DNA of 64,000 nucleotides, from the NCBI RefSeq assembly GCF_001430825.1, contig NZ_CP010535.1, positions 1,964,501 through 2,028,500 on the forward strand, in the 5' to 3' direction. Shown one piece after another: positions 45,937 to 55,229 of this stretch. How positions within the stretch are numbered: the stretch's first letter is position 1; every line of letters begins with the position of its first letter. Made by a program: the position numbers and the translations under genes. The notes under the pieces were generated by a model, which saw only the letters and a program-made list of their open reading frames with translations, was not told the DNA's origin and did no database searches. This DNA comes from Sediminicola sp. YIK13 (GTDB taxonomy: Bacteria; Bacteroidota; Bacteroidia; Flavobacteriales; Flavobacteriaceae).

Positions 45937-46674
45937 ATGAACTACTTAGCATCTATTGGCAGCTATTTTATTATGATTAGAGAGGTTTTTAAAAAACCTA
46001 CAAAATGGCCCATCATGAAGTCCCTCATTTTAAAAGAGATAGATGAATTGATTTATGGCTCTTTGGGAATTATAATATTCATTTCCTTTTTTATCGGCGG
46101 GGTGGTTGCCATTCAAACAGCCCTAAATATCACAAACCCGTTCATACCAAGGAATTTAATAGGTTTTGCAACCAGACAATCTGTAATTCTGGAATTTGCA
46201 CCAACCTTTACCTCCATCATCATGGCCGGTAAAGTAGGTTCATACATCACCTCCAGTATAGGGACCATGAGGGTTACAGAACAAATAGACGCCCTTGAGG
46301 TAATGGGAGTCAATTCCCTTAATTATTTGGTCTTCCCAAAAATCATTGCGCTATTGCTTTATCCATTTGCCATAGCCATTGCCATGTATGTGGGTATTTT
46401 TGGCGGGTGGGTCGCTGGTGTATTTGGAGGATTTAGCTCTAGTGCCGACTTTGTAGAGGGACTGCAGCTAGATTTTATTCCATTCCATGTTGCCTATTCC
46501 TTTATCAAAACAATGGTATTTGCATTTATAATAGCAACCATCCCCTCTTTCCATGGATATTATATGAAAGGTGGCGCTTTGGAAGTTGGAAAAGCCAGTA
46601 CAACTGCTTTTGTGTGGACCAGTGTTACCATTATCATTGTAAATTACATGTTAACTCAATTACTACTAGGCTAA
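45937..46674 (+). CDS. mlaE: MlaE-family ABC transporter permease
   Basis: The integral-membrane subunit of a phospholipid (Mla/MCE-type) transporter maintaining outer-membrane lipid asymmetry. The 245-residue product has about five helices and the family segments GGVVAIQTALNI, PTFTSIIMAGKVGSYITSSIGTMRVTEQIDALEVMGV (coupling-helix region) and the GYYMKGGALEVGKASTTAFV C terminus. Its stop overlaps the ATG of the ATPase gene by one base. The MCE substrate-binding protein (MlaD) is not in the window. Confidence 0.92.
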   Translation: MNYLASIGSYFIMIREVFKKPTKWPIMKSLILKEIDELIYGSLGIIIFISFFIGGVVAIQTALNITNPFIPRNLIGFATRQSVILEFAPTFTSIIMAGKVGSYITSSIGTMRVTEQIDALEVMGVNSLNYLVFPKIIALLLYPFAIAIAMYVGIFGGWVAGVFGGFSSSADFVEGLQLDFIPFHVAYSFIKTMVFAFIIATIPSFHGYYMKGGALEVGKASTTAFVWTSVTIIIVNYMLTQLLLG

Positions 46675-47441
46675 TGATAGAAGTAAACGACATATACAAG
46701 TCTTTTGGAAATTCAGATGTCCTTAAAGGAATCACAACCAATTTTGAAAAAGGGAAGACCAATCTGATTATTGGACAATCTGGTTCAGGAAAGACTGTCT
46801 TCTTGAAATGTCTTTTGGGCCTTTTCACCCCTGATCAGGGAACAATCAGCTACGACGGGAAAGTGTATTCCAAACTCTCTGGGGATGAGCAAAGGGATTT
46901 ACGTCAAGAAATGGGAATGGTATTTCAAGGAAGTGCCTTGTTCGATTCCATGACCGTGGAAGGTAATGTTATGTTCCCATTGGATATGTTCACCAAACAA
47001 TCCAAATCGGAAATGAAGGATAGGGTAGACAGGGTGTTAAAGAGGGTAAACCTTATTGATGCCCACCATAAGTTTCCTTCTGAAATATCCGGGGGGATGC
47101 AAAAGAGGGTTGCCATAGCCAGAGCAATCGTAATGAACCCCAAATACCTTTTTTGCGATGAACCCAATTCCGGGCTAGATCCGAAGACGGCGATCATGAT
47201 AGACAACCTCATTATGGAAATCACCGAGGAATATGACATTACCACTGTGATCAACACCCATGACATGAATTCTGTAATGGAAATAGGCAAGAAAATACTG
47301 TTCTTAAAAAATGGTCACAAAGAATGGGAAGGCACCAACAAAGAGATCTTTAAAACAGATAATGAAGCGGTGACCGACTTTGTATACTCTTCCGAACTTT
47401 TTAAAAAGGTAAGGCAGATGTATGTAGAGGAACGTAATTAG
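46674..47441 (+). CDS. mlaF: MlaF-family ABC transporter ATPase
   Basis: I use the ATG at 46674-46676 (MIEVNDIYKSFG), which overlaps the mlaE TAA by one base; a frame-compatible start 20 codons upstream lies inside mlaE. The 255-residue ATPase has Walker A GQSGSGKT (34-41), Q loop GMVFQGSALFD, signature SGGMQKRVAIARA, Walker B YLFCDEPNSGLDP and switch His in NTHD. It energises the MlaE permease. The stop overlaps the convergent DUF389 stop by four bases (TTAG). Confidence 0.93.
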   Translation: MIEVNDIYKSFGNSDVLKGITTNFEKGKTNLIIGQSGSGKTVFLKCLLGLFTPDQGTISYDGKVYSKLSGDEQRDLRQEMGMVFQGSALFDSMTVEGNVMFPLDMFTKQSKSEMKDRVDRVLKRVNLIDAHHKFPSEISGGMQKRVAIARAIVMNPKYLFCDEPNSGLDPKTAIMIDNLIMEITEEYDITTVINTHDMNSVMEIGKKILFLKNGHKEWEGTNKEIFKTDNEAVTDFVYSSELFKKVRQMYVEERN

Positions 47442-48898
47442 TTATTAGCTTCCTTCACTTGAATCTTTGCATTTTTCAATCTCAATTTTAACCAGTCGTT
47501 CAGTTTTTTAGTATCGGATGCAACTTGGGAGGATTTGGTTCCCTCTTTCCACTTTACCTCAAAAATTGGAATGGTATCCACTTTATTAAAATCAGTACTA
47601 ATGGTATAACTAAACCCCATACTGGATAAATTTTCATAATTGGTCTTTGCCTCGGCACTAATCTCCTGAAAAGGTATCTGTTGTGATGCAAGTTTACTGA
47701 CCTTCATAAGTTCGCCTTCCAACACTTTTATTTGTTGGTCCTTATTGAGCAATTCATTTTTCTTGGATTCATAAAGCTCACTTATGTACTTCATTTGATC
47801 CTGCACCTCATTGTTCCCTTGGACCACTTTGAGTTCAGTATTTTTCAACTTGGGATAATCCTTCATTTGAGCGGCCCAAGTCGCGATTACGTTGTCCGGT
47901 ACAGTCTCATTCCCCATGAAAACAACCTCAATTTTAGGATCTTGGCCTTTGTTGTATTCCATAGTGGTCAGGTTATCCAAAAACCTTCCCTCGCCCTGAA
48001 ATTTGTAGGGAGCTATCTTTTCGGCAACGAACTGGCCCGCATCCTTTCTGAACAAAGACTTTTGCAAGGCATTGTAGAAGGTAAAACTAGCAGGAATCAT
48101 TACCAGAACCGCCACAACGGATGCCGTTCTGGCTATTAATCGTCTTCTTTGTGAGTTTACATAACGCACCATGGGAAATCGCAACAAACGAATGACCAAA
48201 AAGGTGGCAAGTCCAATAAAAATGGTATTGATGGTAAACAGGTACATAGCACCATAGGCATAGGAAAAGTTACCGATGGCCAGGCCAAATCCAACAGTAC
48301 AAAGTGGTGGCATCAGAGCCGTAGCAATGGCCACCCCAAATATCACACTGGCGATAGTCCCTCTTTTCGCCCTTGCAATTACCAGGGCCAGTCCACCAAA
48401 AAAGGCAATCAACACATCCCTAATATCCGGCTCGGTACGAGCTAAAAGCTCCGAGGATTGGTCCTTTAAAGGAAAAAAATAGAAAAATAGGAAGGCCGTA
48501 ATTACGCTGAGCACCACCATTACCCCAAAATTCTTTAAAGACCTTCTAAGAGTATCTATATCATTGATAGCCAAGGACAAACCCATACCCAAGATAGGAC
48601 CCATCAAGGGAGAAATTAACATGGCTCCAATTACCACGGCAGTAGAATTGGCATTTAAACCTACAGAGGCTATAAAAATGGAACAAATCAAAATCCAAGA
48701 GGTATGCCCCTTGAATGGAATATCAGCGATTATGGATTCTTTGGTTGCTTCCTGATCCGTGTTATTACGGATATCCAAAAGTTCGGATAAAAACTTTTTA
48801 GTACTTTCCAATAAACCCTGAAAGTCCTTTTTTACATCTTTACCACTATCATCGCCTCCAGTTGGAGTGATATTTTCTTGATTTATATTTTCACTCAT
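47438..48898 (-). CDS. DUF389-family membrane protein
   Basis: A 486-residue protein. Residues about 60-290 hold six or so transmembrane helices with the DUF389 core GANSTAVVIGAMLISPLMGPILGMG, IARAKRGTIASVIFGVAIATALMPPLCTVGFGLAIGNF. A long C-terminal hydrophilic region (about 290-486) with a coiled-coil-like stretch (ELYESKKNELLNKDQQIKVLEGELM) lies outside the membrane. No function is established for this family. It reads in the same direction as manC, 2 bases downstream of it, so the two are an operon. Confidence 0.9.
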   Translation of the reverse strand: MSENINQENITPTGGDDSGKDVKKDFQGLLESTKKFLSELLDIRNNTDQEATKESIIADIPFKGHTSWILICSIFIASVGLNANSTAVVIGAMLISPLMGPILGMGLSLAINDIDTLRRSLKNFGVMVVLSVITAFLFFYFFPLKDQSSELLARTEPDIRDVLIAFFGGLALVIARAKRGTIASVIFGVAIATALMPPLCTVGFGLAIGNFSYAYGAMYLFTINTIFIGLATFLVIRLLRFPMVRYVNSQRRRLIARTASVVAVLVMIPASFTFYNALQKSLFRKDAGQFVAEKIAPYKFQGEGRFLDNLTTMEYNKGQDPKIEVVFMGNETVPDNVIATWAAQMKDYPKLKNTELKVVQGNNEVQDQMKYISELYESKKNELLNKDQQIKVLEGELMKVSKLASQQIPFQEISAEAKTNYENLSSMGFSYTISTDFNKVDTIPIFEVKWKEGTKSSQVASDTKKLNDWLKLRLKNAKIQVKEANN

Positions 48899-48900
48899 AA

Positions 48901-49980
48901 TTAGGCATGCTGGTCGCCAAACTTTTCTTTGACGGTATTCAATACTTTTTTAATATCCTGTTCCTTTGATTTTGGATATATCAGGAGCACCTCTTCCTTA
49001 TCAACAATAATATAGTCCTTTAAACCATCTACAACAACAATCTTATCTTTTGGGGTACGAATCATATTGCCATGGGCATCCTCTGCTATTACCTTACTAT
49101 TGACGATGGCATTTCTATTGTCATCTTTATCTAATTTATCATAAAGGGAACCCCAAGTACCCAAATCATTCCAATCAAAGGTGGCTGGCAAAACAAAGAT
49201 AGACTTGGACTGTTCTAAGATAGCATAATCTATTGAAATGTTTTCGGCCTTCGAATAATTCTCCTGTATAAATGAACGCTCCCCTTCGGTGTTGTAAATA
49301 GGCATTCCGTCTGCAAACAGTTTAAATTGTGAGGGCTGAAATGCTTTAAAAGCATTTACGATTGTGGAAACGCTCCACATAAATATACCGGCATTCCATA
49401 AGAAATTACCCTGCGCCAAAAATTCCTTGGCAGTTTCATAATCCGGTTTTTCCCTGAATTGATCAACTTTCTTAAGCACATCTGTGTTTCCTTTCTGAAA
49501 CTCTATATATCCGAATCCAGTGTTTGGAAATGTCGGCTTAATACCCAAGGTGCATAGAACTTCTTCTTTTTCACATTTGTCAAAACACATCTTCACATCC
49601 TTTGCAAAGGCATCTTCATCTTCAATCCAATGGTCACTTGGCGCCACGATCATAACGGCGTTGGGATTCATTTTTTGAGTCTTAAGGGACGCATATAAAA
49701 TACACGGAGCCGTGTTTCTCATGGCAGGCTCAAGAACTACTTGGTCTTGCTTAACCAATGGCAATTGTTCCAACACAAGATCATTATAACGCTCATTGGT
49801 TAAGATCAATATATTTTCTGTAGGTATAAATTTATTTAACCTTTTGAACGTTTTTTGGATTAGGGTATCCCCTGTTCCAAGCATGTCATGAAATTGTTTT
49901 GGATAATCCGATGTACTGATAGGCCAAAATCTAGATCCTACGCCTCCAGCCATTAATATGGCATAATAATTCTTGTTCAT
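48901..49980 (-). CDS. manC: Mannose-1-phosphate guanylyltransferase
   Basis: Makes GDP-mannose from mannose-1-phosphate and GTP for surface polysaccharides and GDP-fucose. I start at the ATG at 49980 (MNKNYYAILMAGG); a TTG two codons upstream is possible but not needed. The 359-residue product has the nucleotidyltransferase loop AGGVGSRFWP with YPKQF, IVAPSDHWI and the FREKPDYETAKEFL segment. It lacks the C-terminal isomerase domain, so it is monofunctional. It is separated from sprT-like by 11 bases. Confidence 0.93.
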   Translation of the reverse strand: MNKNYYAILMAGGVGSRFWPISTSDYPKQFHDMLGTGDTLIQKTFKRLNKFIPTENILILTNERYNDLVLEQLPLVKQDQVVLEPAMRNTAPCILYASLKTQKMNPNAVMIVAPSDHWIEDEDAFAKDVKMCFDKCEKEEVLCTLGIKPTFPNTGFGYIEFQKGNTDVLKKVDQFREKPDYETAKEFLAQGNFLWNAGIFMWSVSTIVNAFKAFQPSQFKLFADGMPIYNTEGERSFIQENYSKAENISIDYAILEQSKSIFVLPATFDWNDLGTWGSLYDKLDKDDNRNAIVNSKVIAEDAHGNMIRTPKDKIVVVDGLKDYIIVDKEEVLLIYPKSKEQDIKKVLNTVKEKFGDQHA

Positions 49981-49991
49981 GGTCAATATTT

Positions 49992-50594
49992 TTAATCTGT
50001 GATCAATTCAACCTCTGCATTGGGCTGAAATATATAAACTTTCCCTGTAGCAATTTCAATACATTCGTACCGTTTCACCCTTTTGTTCCCTTTTTTGAAT
50101 AGCTTGCCATTATAGATCCTAAAGACACTGCCTATCGGAAGTTCAAAAATATAGGAATTATCCTTATTGTGACTATCAAACTGCTTTAAAGCAATAGATA
50201 ATTTTGCATCGGTATCACTACTTGCTTTTGGATTTTTAAAATGGTTCGCCAATAATGGCAGGAGTTTGGACGGAAATATTTCGGGCCTAATGAAAGGCAA
50301 CATCAAATATTGAAATGTCCTTTTCCATTCTATCCCGTGTGGCAATATTTGTCTTCCATACTTTTCAAATGCCACCAAATGAGCTATTTCGTGAACCAAG
50401 GTTATCAAAAAGCGATATTTGTTCAGGGAAGAGTTTACTGTAATATGGTGCAATCCATTGGGCAATCTCCTATAATCCCCATGCCTTGTGACACGCTCAT
50501 TTACAATCTTAAGATGCACCCCATTGTCCTTGATTAAAACCAAACAAGGTTCAATCGCTCTTTCTGGAAGGTATTTTTTTAAAACTTCGTTCAT
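49992..50594 (-). CDS. SprT-like zinc metallopeptidase
   Basis: A 200-residue SprT-fold protein with HEIAH (His68, Glu69, His72) and the third ligand His86 in LPHGIEWK. SprT relatives include SPRTN, which digests DNA-protein crosslinks, but the bacterial role is unestablished. The C terminus has a small beta domain (YECIEIATGKVYIFQPN) where many relatives carry a zinc ribbon; the cysteine pattern of that ribbon is not complete here. It abuts the SDR stop directly (no gap). Confidence 0.82.
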   Translation of the reverse strand: MNEVLKKYLPERAIEPCLVLIKDNGVHLKIVNERVTRHGDYRRLPNGLHHITVNSSLNKYRFLITLVHEIAHLVAFEKYGRQILPHGIEWKRTFQYLMLPFIRPEIFPSKLLPLLANHFKNPKASSDTDAKLSIALKQFDSHNKDNSYIFELPIGSVFRIYNGKLFKKGNKRVKRYECIEIATGKVYIFQPNAEVELITD

Positions 50595-51275
50595 TTAAGG
50601 GGTACTGTTGGATACCTGTAGCATTTTTCCGTTATATAGTTTATGTCCTGATAAGGCAAAGTCTTTTATATAAGATGCCATTTCTAAGGCGGTCACCGGA
50701 GCCTGATAGCCAGGAAAGGCCTCTTCCAACATTTCTGTTTGTACGGCACCCAGGGCCAACACATTAAATGAAGGTCCGTTTTCTTTAAATTCCTCGGCCC
50801 ATAATTCCGTTAAGGTGATCACAGCACCTTTACTTGAACTGTAAGCGGACAAACCAGGGAATTTTGCACTTCCCTGTACACCGCCCATGGAACTAATGGT
50901 TACTACATGTCCACTTTTGGACATATAGGGAATGACACTCTGAGTGATATGGGCCACGCCGAAAACATTTACCCTATAGACCTCTTCAAATTCATCCATA
51001 CTGGATTCTAAAAATGGCTTGTTCAGCAATTTTCCCGCATTGTTTATAAGGATATCCACGGTGGTCCAATTTTCCGAAATATAGCCTTCCATCCTTTTTA
51101 TATCCGTCTTTTTGGATATATCAAAGGAAAAGGTGGCTATGTTTTTATGCTTGAGTTCTTTTACGGGCTTTTCATTTCTCGAGAGCGCCAGGACCTGATG
51201 GCCCTCGTTGGCAAAAAGCTGTGCCATTTCAAAACCTATGCCCCTACTGGAACCTGTGATGATAATATTTGACAT
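50595..51275 (-). CDS. Short-chain dehydrogenase/reductase
   Basis: A 226-residue classical SDR with the cofactor loop GSSRGIG (8-14), NNAG (about 87-90), catalytic Ser in TISSMGG and an intact YSSSK pair. It therefore has the full tetrad and likely uses NADP(H). The substrate is unknown. The gene lies between an M28 peptidase and SprT-like genes with no gaps, part of one minus-strand operon. Confidence 0.9.
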   Translation of the reverse strand: MSNIIITGSSRGIGFEMAQLFANEGHQVLALSRNEKPVKELKHKNIATFSFDISKKTDIKRMEGYISENWTTVDILINNAGKLLNKPFLESSMDEFEEVYRVNVFGVAHITQSVIPYMSKSGHVVTISSMGGVQGSAKFPGLSAYSSSKGAVITLTELWAEEFKENGPSFNVLALGAVQTEMLEEAFPGYQAPVTALEMASYIKDFALSGHKLYNGKMLQVSNSTP

Positions 51276-52319
51276 TTAATTGTATTTTATTTCTTTGGTA
51301 GGCGCATTGATGATATTTTCTAATACGGGATACATTTTATTAACGAAGTTCGCCATGTGTTCATAATCCATCAGTTCTGGTTCGTCCCCTACCTTGTGAT
51401 AAAAATCAAAGTTGGTAAAATCAAACGTACAATAGGTTTGTGATGGCACAGCAAATTCCTTATCAAATGGATAATTGTCCGATCGCTGGAAAAGGTTGTA
51501 CTCTTTTGCTGTGGGAAGAAAACCTACCAACTTTTCCTTGGCATAATTATTACTAATGGCCGCTAAATTGGACTTTTCATATCCGGTAACATAGACATAG
51601 TAATCCTTTTCCACCAGTGGGACCCCGACCATTTCGAAATTCAACATGGTATAGAGATCAAGATTTTGGGACTTTAATCTTTTGGCCAAGTGGGCAGAGC
51701 CCAACAGTCCTTTCTCCTCTGCACTGAACAGGGCGAAAATGATACTCCTTTTATTGTTTCTTTTGTTGCCGAAATACCGGGCAAACTCCAACACCGTTGT
51801 TGTTCCGGAAGCATTATCGTTTGCACCATTGGCTATTGTATCCCCATTCTCTGGTGCAATTATACCGATGTGGTCATAATGGGCCCCGATAATCACAAAT
51901 TCATTTTTAAGTATTGGATCAGTACCTTCCAAAACCCCAACTACATTATAGGCATTGGAATCAATATTGGTAAGGGTATCCTTGTAGGCAACAAAGTAGG
52001 GCATGATATTGTTTTTTTTGAAAACCCCTTCAATAAAATTCGCCGCCTTTTCTATACCCTCATTGCCAGTTTCCCTGCCCTGTAATTCATCTGAGGCCAA
52101 GAAATCCATTATTTCCCCAATTTTGACCTTATCCGCAAATGCAGGGGTCATTGCTCCATTGTCCGATGAACCATAAGCCTCAGAATTATCTATAGTGTTT
52201 ACTATTTTACCTTGAACACCTGCGGGACCTCCGACAACACCTGTTTGGGTCTCCATATTTTGTGCGGAACCGCATCCAACCAATAATGCCAAAAGCGCTA
52301 TCCTACTAAATTTCTTCAT
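51276..52319 (-). CDS. M28-family zinc aminopeptidase, lipoprotein
   Basis: I use the ATG at 52319 (MKKFSRIALLALLVGCGSAQ), giving a lipobox LLVGC; an in-frame start 12 codons upstream adds a poor extension. The 347-residue product has the M28 zinc sites: GAHYDHIG (first His and nearby Asp), GANDNASG (bridging Asp), FSAEEKGLLGS (general base Glu and Glu ligand) and a C-terminal His in FYHKVGDEP. M28 enzymes release N-terminal amino acids; being lipid-anchored it acts in the periplasm or at the surface. Confidence 0.9.
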   Translation of the reverse strand: MKKFSRIALLALLVGCGSAQNMETQTGVVGGPAGVQGKIVNTIDNSEAYGSSDNGAMTPAFADKVKIGEIMDFLASDELQGRETGNEGIEKAANFIEGVFKKNNIMPYFVAYKDTLTNIDSNAYNVVGVLEGTDPILKNEFVIIGAHYDHIGIIAPENGDTIANGANDNASGTTTVLEFARYFGNKRNNKRSIIFALFSAEEKGLLGSAHLAKRLKSQNLDLYTMLNFEMVGVPLVEKDYYVYVTGYEKSNLAAISNNYAKEKLVGFLPTAKEYNLFQRSDNYPFDKEFAVPSQTYCTFDFTNFDFYHKVGDEPELMDYEHMANFVNKMYPVLENIINAPTKEIKYN

Positions 52320-52402
52320 CGATTTTATTTTGGATTTAAAGATAAAAAAAAGCACCCCAATATCATTGGGATGCTCTATAATATAATTTCAATCTATTAT
52401 TG

Positions 52403-54061
52403 TTATGCAAGCATTGTAACGGGGTTCTCTAAAAACGACCTTAGTGTTTGCATAAACTGTGCTCCAGTAGCTCCATCTACGGTTCTATGGTCACAAGCCA
52501 AGGTAACCTTCATGGTATTCCCTACCACAATTTGACCATTTTTAACCACTGGCTTTTCAACGATAGCACCTACAGATAAAATCGCAGAGTTGGGCTGGTT
52601 AATTATGGAAGTAAATTCCAAAATTCCGAACATCCCAAGATTGGATACTGTAAACGTACTACCTTCCATTTCTGCCGGTGTCAATTTCTTGTTCCTTGCT
52701 TTTCCTGCTAAATCACGTACAGATGCGCCAATTTGCGTTAGGCCCATTTGATCCGTAAATTTCAACACAGGAACCACAAGTCCATCTTCAACAGCAACCG
52801 CAACTCCAACACTTATATGGTGATTGTAACGGGTGGTATCCCCGTTCCATGAAGTATTTACTTGTGGGTGCTTTCTCAAAGCCATGGCACATGCTTTAAC
52901 CACCATATCATTAAAAGACACTTTGGTATCTGGCAAGCTATTGATCTGTTCTCTTGAAGCTTTGGCATTATCCATGTCCACTTCAATAGTAAGATAGTAA
53001 TGAGGGGCGCTAAATTTAGATTCTCCCAATCTTTTTGCGATCACTTTTCGCATCTGGGAATTTTTCACCTCTTCACTACTTTCCTCACCTACAGGTGCGG
53101 CAAACGCCACACTTTGCGCTTTTTCAGCAGGAGCAGCAGCTTGAGCAGGTGCTGATGCGGCAGCCTTTTGAGTTGGCTGGTAGTTCTCAATATCTTTCTT
53201 CACTATCCTACCGTGATCGCCACTTCCGGTAACAGTTGAAAGATCGATGCCCTTTTCATCCGCTATTTTTTTAGCTAATGGAGAAACAAAGATTCTCTTA
53301 CCATCACTTGCGGCTACTGGGGCCGATGTAGAAGGAGATTTTTCTTCAGCTTTCGCTTCAGTTTTCTTTTCCGTTTTTGCTGTGGGTGCCTTTTCATCTC
53401 CTCCGGAGGAAGCTCCACTCAGCACGCTTTCTACATTGGTCCCTTTTGGACCTATAATTGCCAAAACAGCATCAACAGGAGAGGATTCACCCTCCTTTAT
53501 CCCGATATACAATAAGGTACCTGAATAGAATGATTCAAATTCCATGGTGGCCTTATCTGTTTCGATCTCTGCAAGGATGTCTCCTTCTTCAACCTCATCA
53601 CCCACTTGTTTCAACCAGGAAGCAACAGTTCCTTCTTCCATGGTATCACTTAAACGCGGCATTTTTATAATTTCTACACCCTCTGGAACTTCAGACGTTT
53701 TAGCGGCACTTTCAGCAGTTGTGTCATCAGATTCCGATGGCGCTTCCGATTCTTCTTCTTTTGATTCTTCCGAATCAGTTGAAGTAGTTGAATCTCCCTT
53801 CAGTAGCCCGGAAATATCTTCTCCTTCTTCTCCAATAATTGCCAAAAGGGAATCTACAGGAGCTCCATCACCTTCTTGAATGCCAATATGAAGTAACGTA
53901 CCCTCGTGAAAGGATTCGAACTCCATTGTAGCTTTATCAGTTTCGATTTCGGCTAAAATATCACCTTCCTCAATTTTGTCACCTACTTTTTTAAGCCACT
54001 TAGCTACCGTACCTTCTTCCATGGTATCGCTAAGTCTTGGCATGTTAATTACTTCTGCCAT
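52403..54061 (-). CDS. pdhC: Pyruvate dehydrogenase E2, dihydrolipoamide acetyltransferase
   Basis: The E2 core of the pyruvate dehydrogenase complex, which passes acetyl groups to CoA. The 552-residue product has two lipoyl domains, each with ETDKATMEFES (lipoylated Lys43 and Lys170), joined by a Glu/Ser-rich linker, an E1/E3-binding domain (about 257-295, FVSPLAKKIADEKGID), an Ala/Pro-rich linker and the catalytic domain ending with DHRTVDGATGAQF (active-site His). It is 4 bases downstream of pdhA. Confidence 0.96.
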   Translation of the reverse strand: MAEVINMPRLSDTMEEGTVAKWLKKVGDKIEEGDILAEIETDKATMEFESFHEGTLLHIGIQEGDGAPVDSLLAIIGEEGEDISGLLKGDSTTSTDSEESKEEESEAPSESDDTTAESAAKTSEVPEGVEIIKMPRLSDTMEEGTVASWLKQVGDEVEEGDILAEIETDKATMEFESFYSGTLLYIGIKEGESSPVDAVLAIIGPKGTNVESVLSGASSGGDEKAPTAKTEKKTEAKAEEKSPSTSAPVAASDGKRIFVSPLAKKIADEKGIDLSTVTGSGDHGRIVKKDIENYQPTQKAAASAPAQAAAPAEKAQSVAFAAPVGEESSEEVKNSQMRKVIAKRLGESKFSAPHYYLTIEVDMDNAKASREQINSLPDTKVSFNDMVVKACAMALRKHPQVNTSWNGDTTRYNHHISVGVAVAVEDGLVVPVLKFTDQMGLTQIGASVRDLAGKARNKKLTPAEMEGSTFTVSNLGMFGILEFTSIINQPNSAILSVGAIVEKPVVKNGQIVVGNTMKVTLACDHRTVDGATGAQFMQTLRSFLENPVTMLA

Positions 54062-54065
54062 CTAC

Positions 54066-55064
54066 TTATAATTTATGTGGTAAAAATGGATAATCCTCTT
54101 GCTCGTATACCATATCGTACAATTGTTGTACCGGCGGGTAATCTGATTCGTCGGCGAATTTCTCACATTCGGTAACCAAGTCCTTTACGCGTTTGTTGAT
54201 TTTCTTAATCTCATCATCGGTTGCATATTTGTTTTCCTTGATAATTTCCAACATTTGGTTGATAGGATCTATTTTCTTGTATTCCTCAACCTCATCCTTT
54301 GTTCTGTAGTGTTGCGCGTCTGACATAGAGTGACCTCTATATCTGTATGTTTTCATCTCCAAAAATGTTGGTCCACCACCACTTCTGGCTCTTTCCACCG
54401 CTTTGCTCACTTCCTTGGCCACTGTTTCCGGATCCATACCGTCTACTGGTCCACAAGGCATTTCGTAGCCTAGGCCCAATTTCCAAATATCAGTTGAAAA
54501 AGATGTCCTGGCCACAGAAGTACCCATAGCGTATCCGTTATTTTCACAGATGAAAACAACTGGTAGTTTCCAAAGCATTGCCAAATTGAAACTTTCGTGT
54601 AGCGATCCCTGTCTAACGGCACCATCACCCATATAACAAAGGGTTACTGCTTCCCTTTTAAAATATTTGTCAGCAAAGGCCATACCCGCTCCCAAAGGAA
54701 TTTGGCCCCCTACAATTCCATGACCACCGTAAAATCCTTTTTCCTTTGAAAAGATATGCATAGAACCTCCCATTCCCTTAGAGGTACCAGTAACCTTACC
54801 ATACAATTCTGCCATTACCCTTCTTGGATCTACGCCCATCCCAATAGGCTGTACGTGATTACGATAGGCTGTGATCATCTTATCCTTAGAAAGGTCCATA
54901 GCATGCAAAGAGCCTGCCAAAACTGCCTCTTGCCCGTTATACAAGTGCAAAAAGCCTCTTACTTTCTGTTGAATATAGACTGCGGCTAGTTTATCCTCAA
55001 ATTTTCTCCAGAACAACATGTCCTCATACCACTTAAGGTAGACCTCTTTGGTTATTTTTTTCAT
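54066..55064 (-). CDS. pdhA: Pyruvate dehydrogenase E1 component alpha subunit
   Basis: The thiamine-diphosphate-binding alpha chain of the heterotetrameric E1. The 332-residue product has the TPP motif GDGAVRQG with NNGYAMGTS about 30 residues later, GGSMHIFSKEKGFYGGHGIVGGQIPLGAG and the regulatory loop YRYRGHSMSDAQHYRTK. The beta chain is not adjacent and must be elsewhere, which is usual in Flavobacteriia. A -7 box (TATTTTTG on the minus strand, 55113-55106) lies 41 bases upstream. Confidence 0.95.
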   Translation of the reverse strand: MKKITKEVYLKWYEDMLFWRKFEDKLAAVYIQQKVRGFLHLYNGQEAVLAGSLHAMDLSKDKMITAYRNHVQPIGMGVDPRRVMAELYGKVTGTSKGMGGSMHIFSKEKGFYGGHGIVGGQIPLGAGMAFADKYFKREAVTLCYMGDGAVRQGSLHESFNLAMLWKLPVVFICENNGYAMGTSVARTSFSTDIWKLGLGYEMPCGPVDGMDPETVAKEVSKAVERARSGGGPTFLEMKTYRYRGHSMSDAQHYRTKDEVEEYKKIDPINQMLEIIKENKYATDDEIKKINKRVKDLVTECEKFADESDYPPVQQLYDMVYEQEDYPFLPHKL

Positions 55065-55105
55065 TAATTCAGTATTTATTGAAGCTTATGTATCAAACAA
55101 GGAAA

Positions 55106-55113
55106 CAAAAATA
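55106..55113 (-). promoter_or_regulatory. -7 promoter box of pdhA-pdhC
   Basis: The minus strand reads TATTTTTG, an exact TAnnTTTG, 41 bases before the pdhA ATG. No TTG stands at the usual distance upstream, so this is a partial match. Confidence 0.45.
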
Positions 55114-55229
55114 CACATAAATTCAATAGAGAAAAAAAATTGAAGAAAAAGCTAGTGAGAAACCACAAAAAGAGAGGAAAATATGAAATAAGGCAACTTT
55201 AAGTGAATTTGTTTGACCTAATATTGAGA

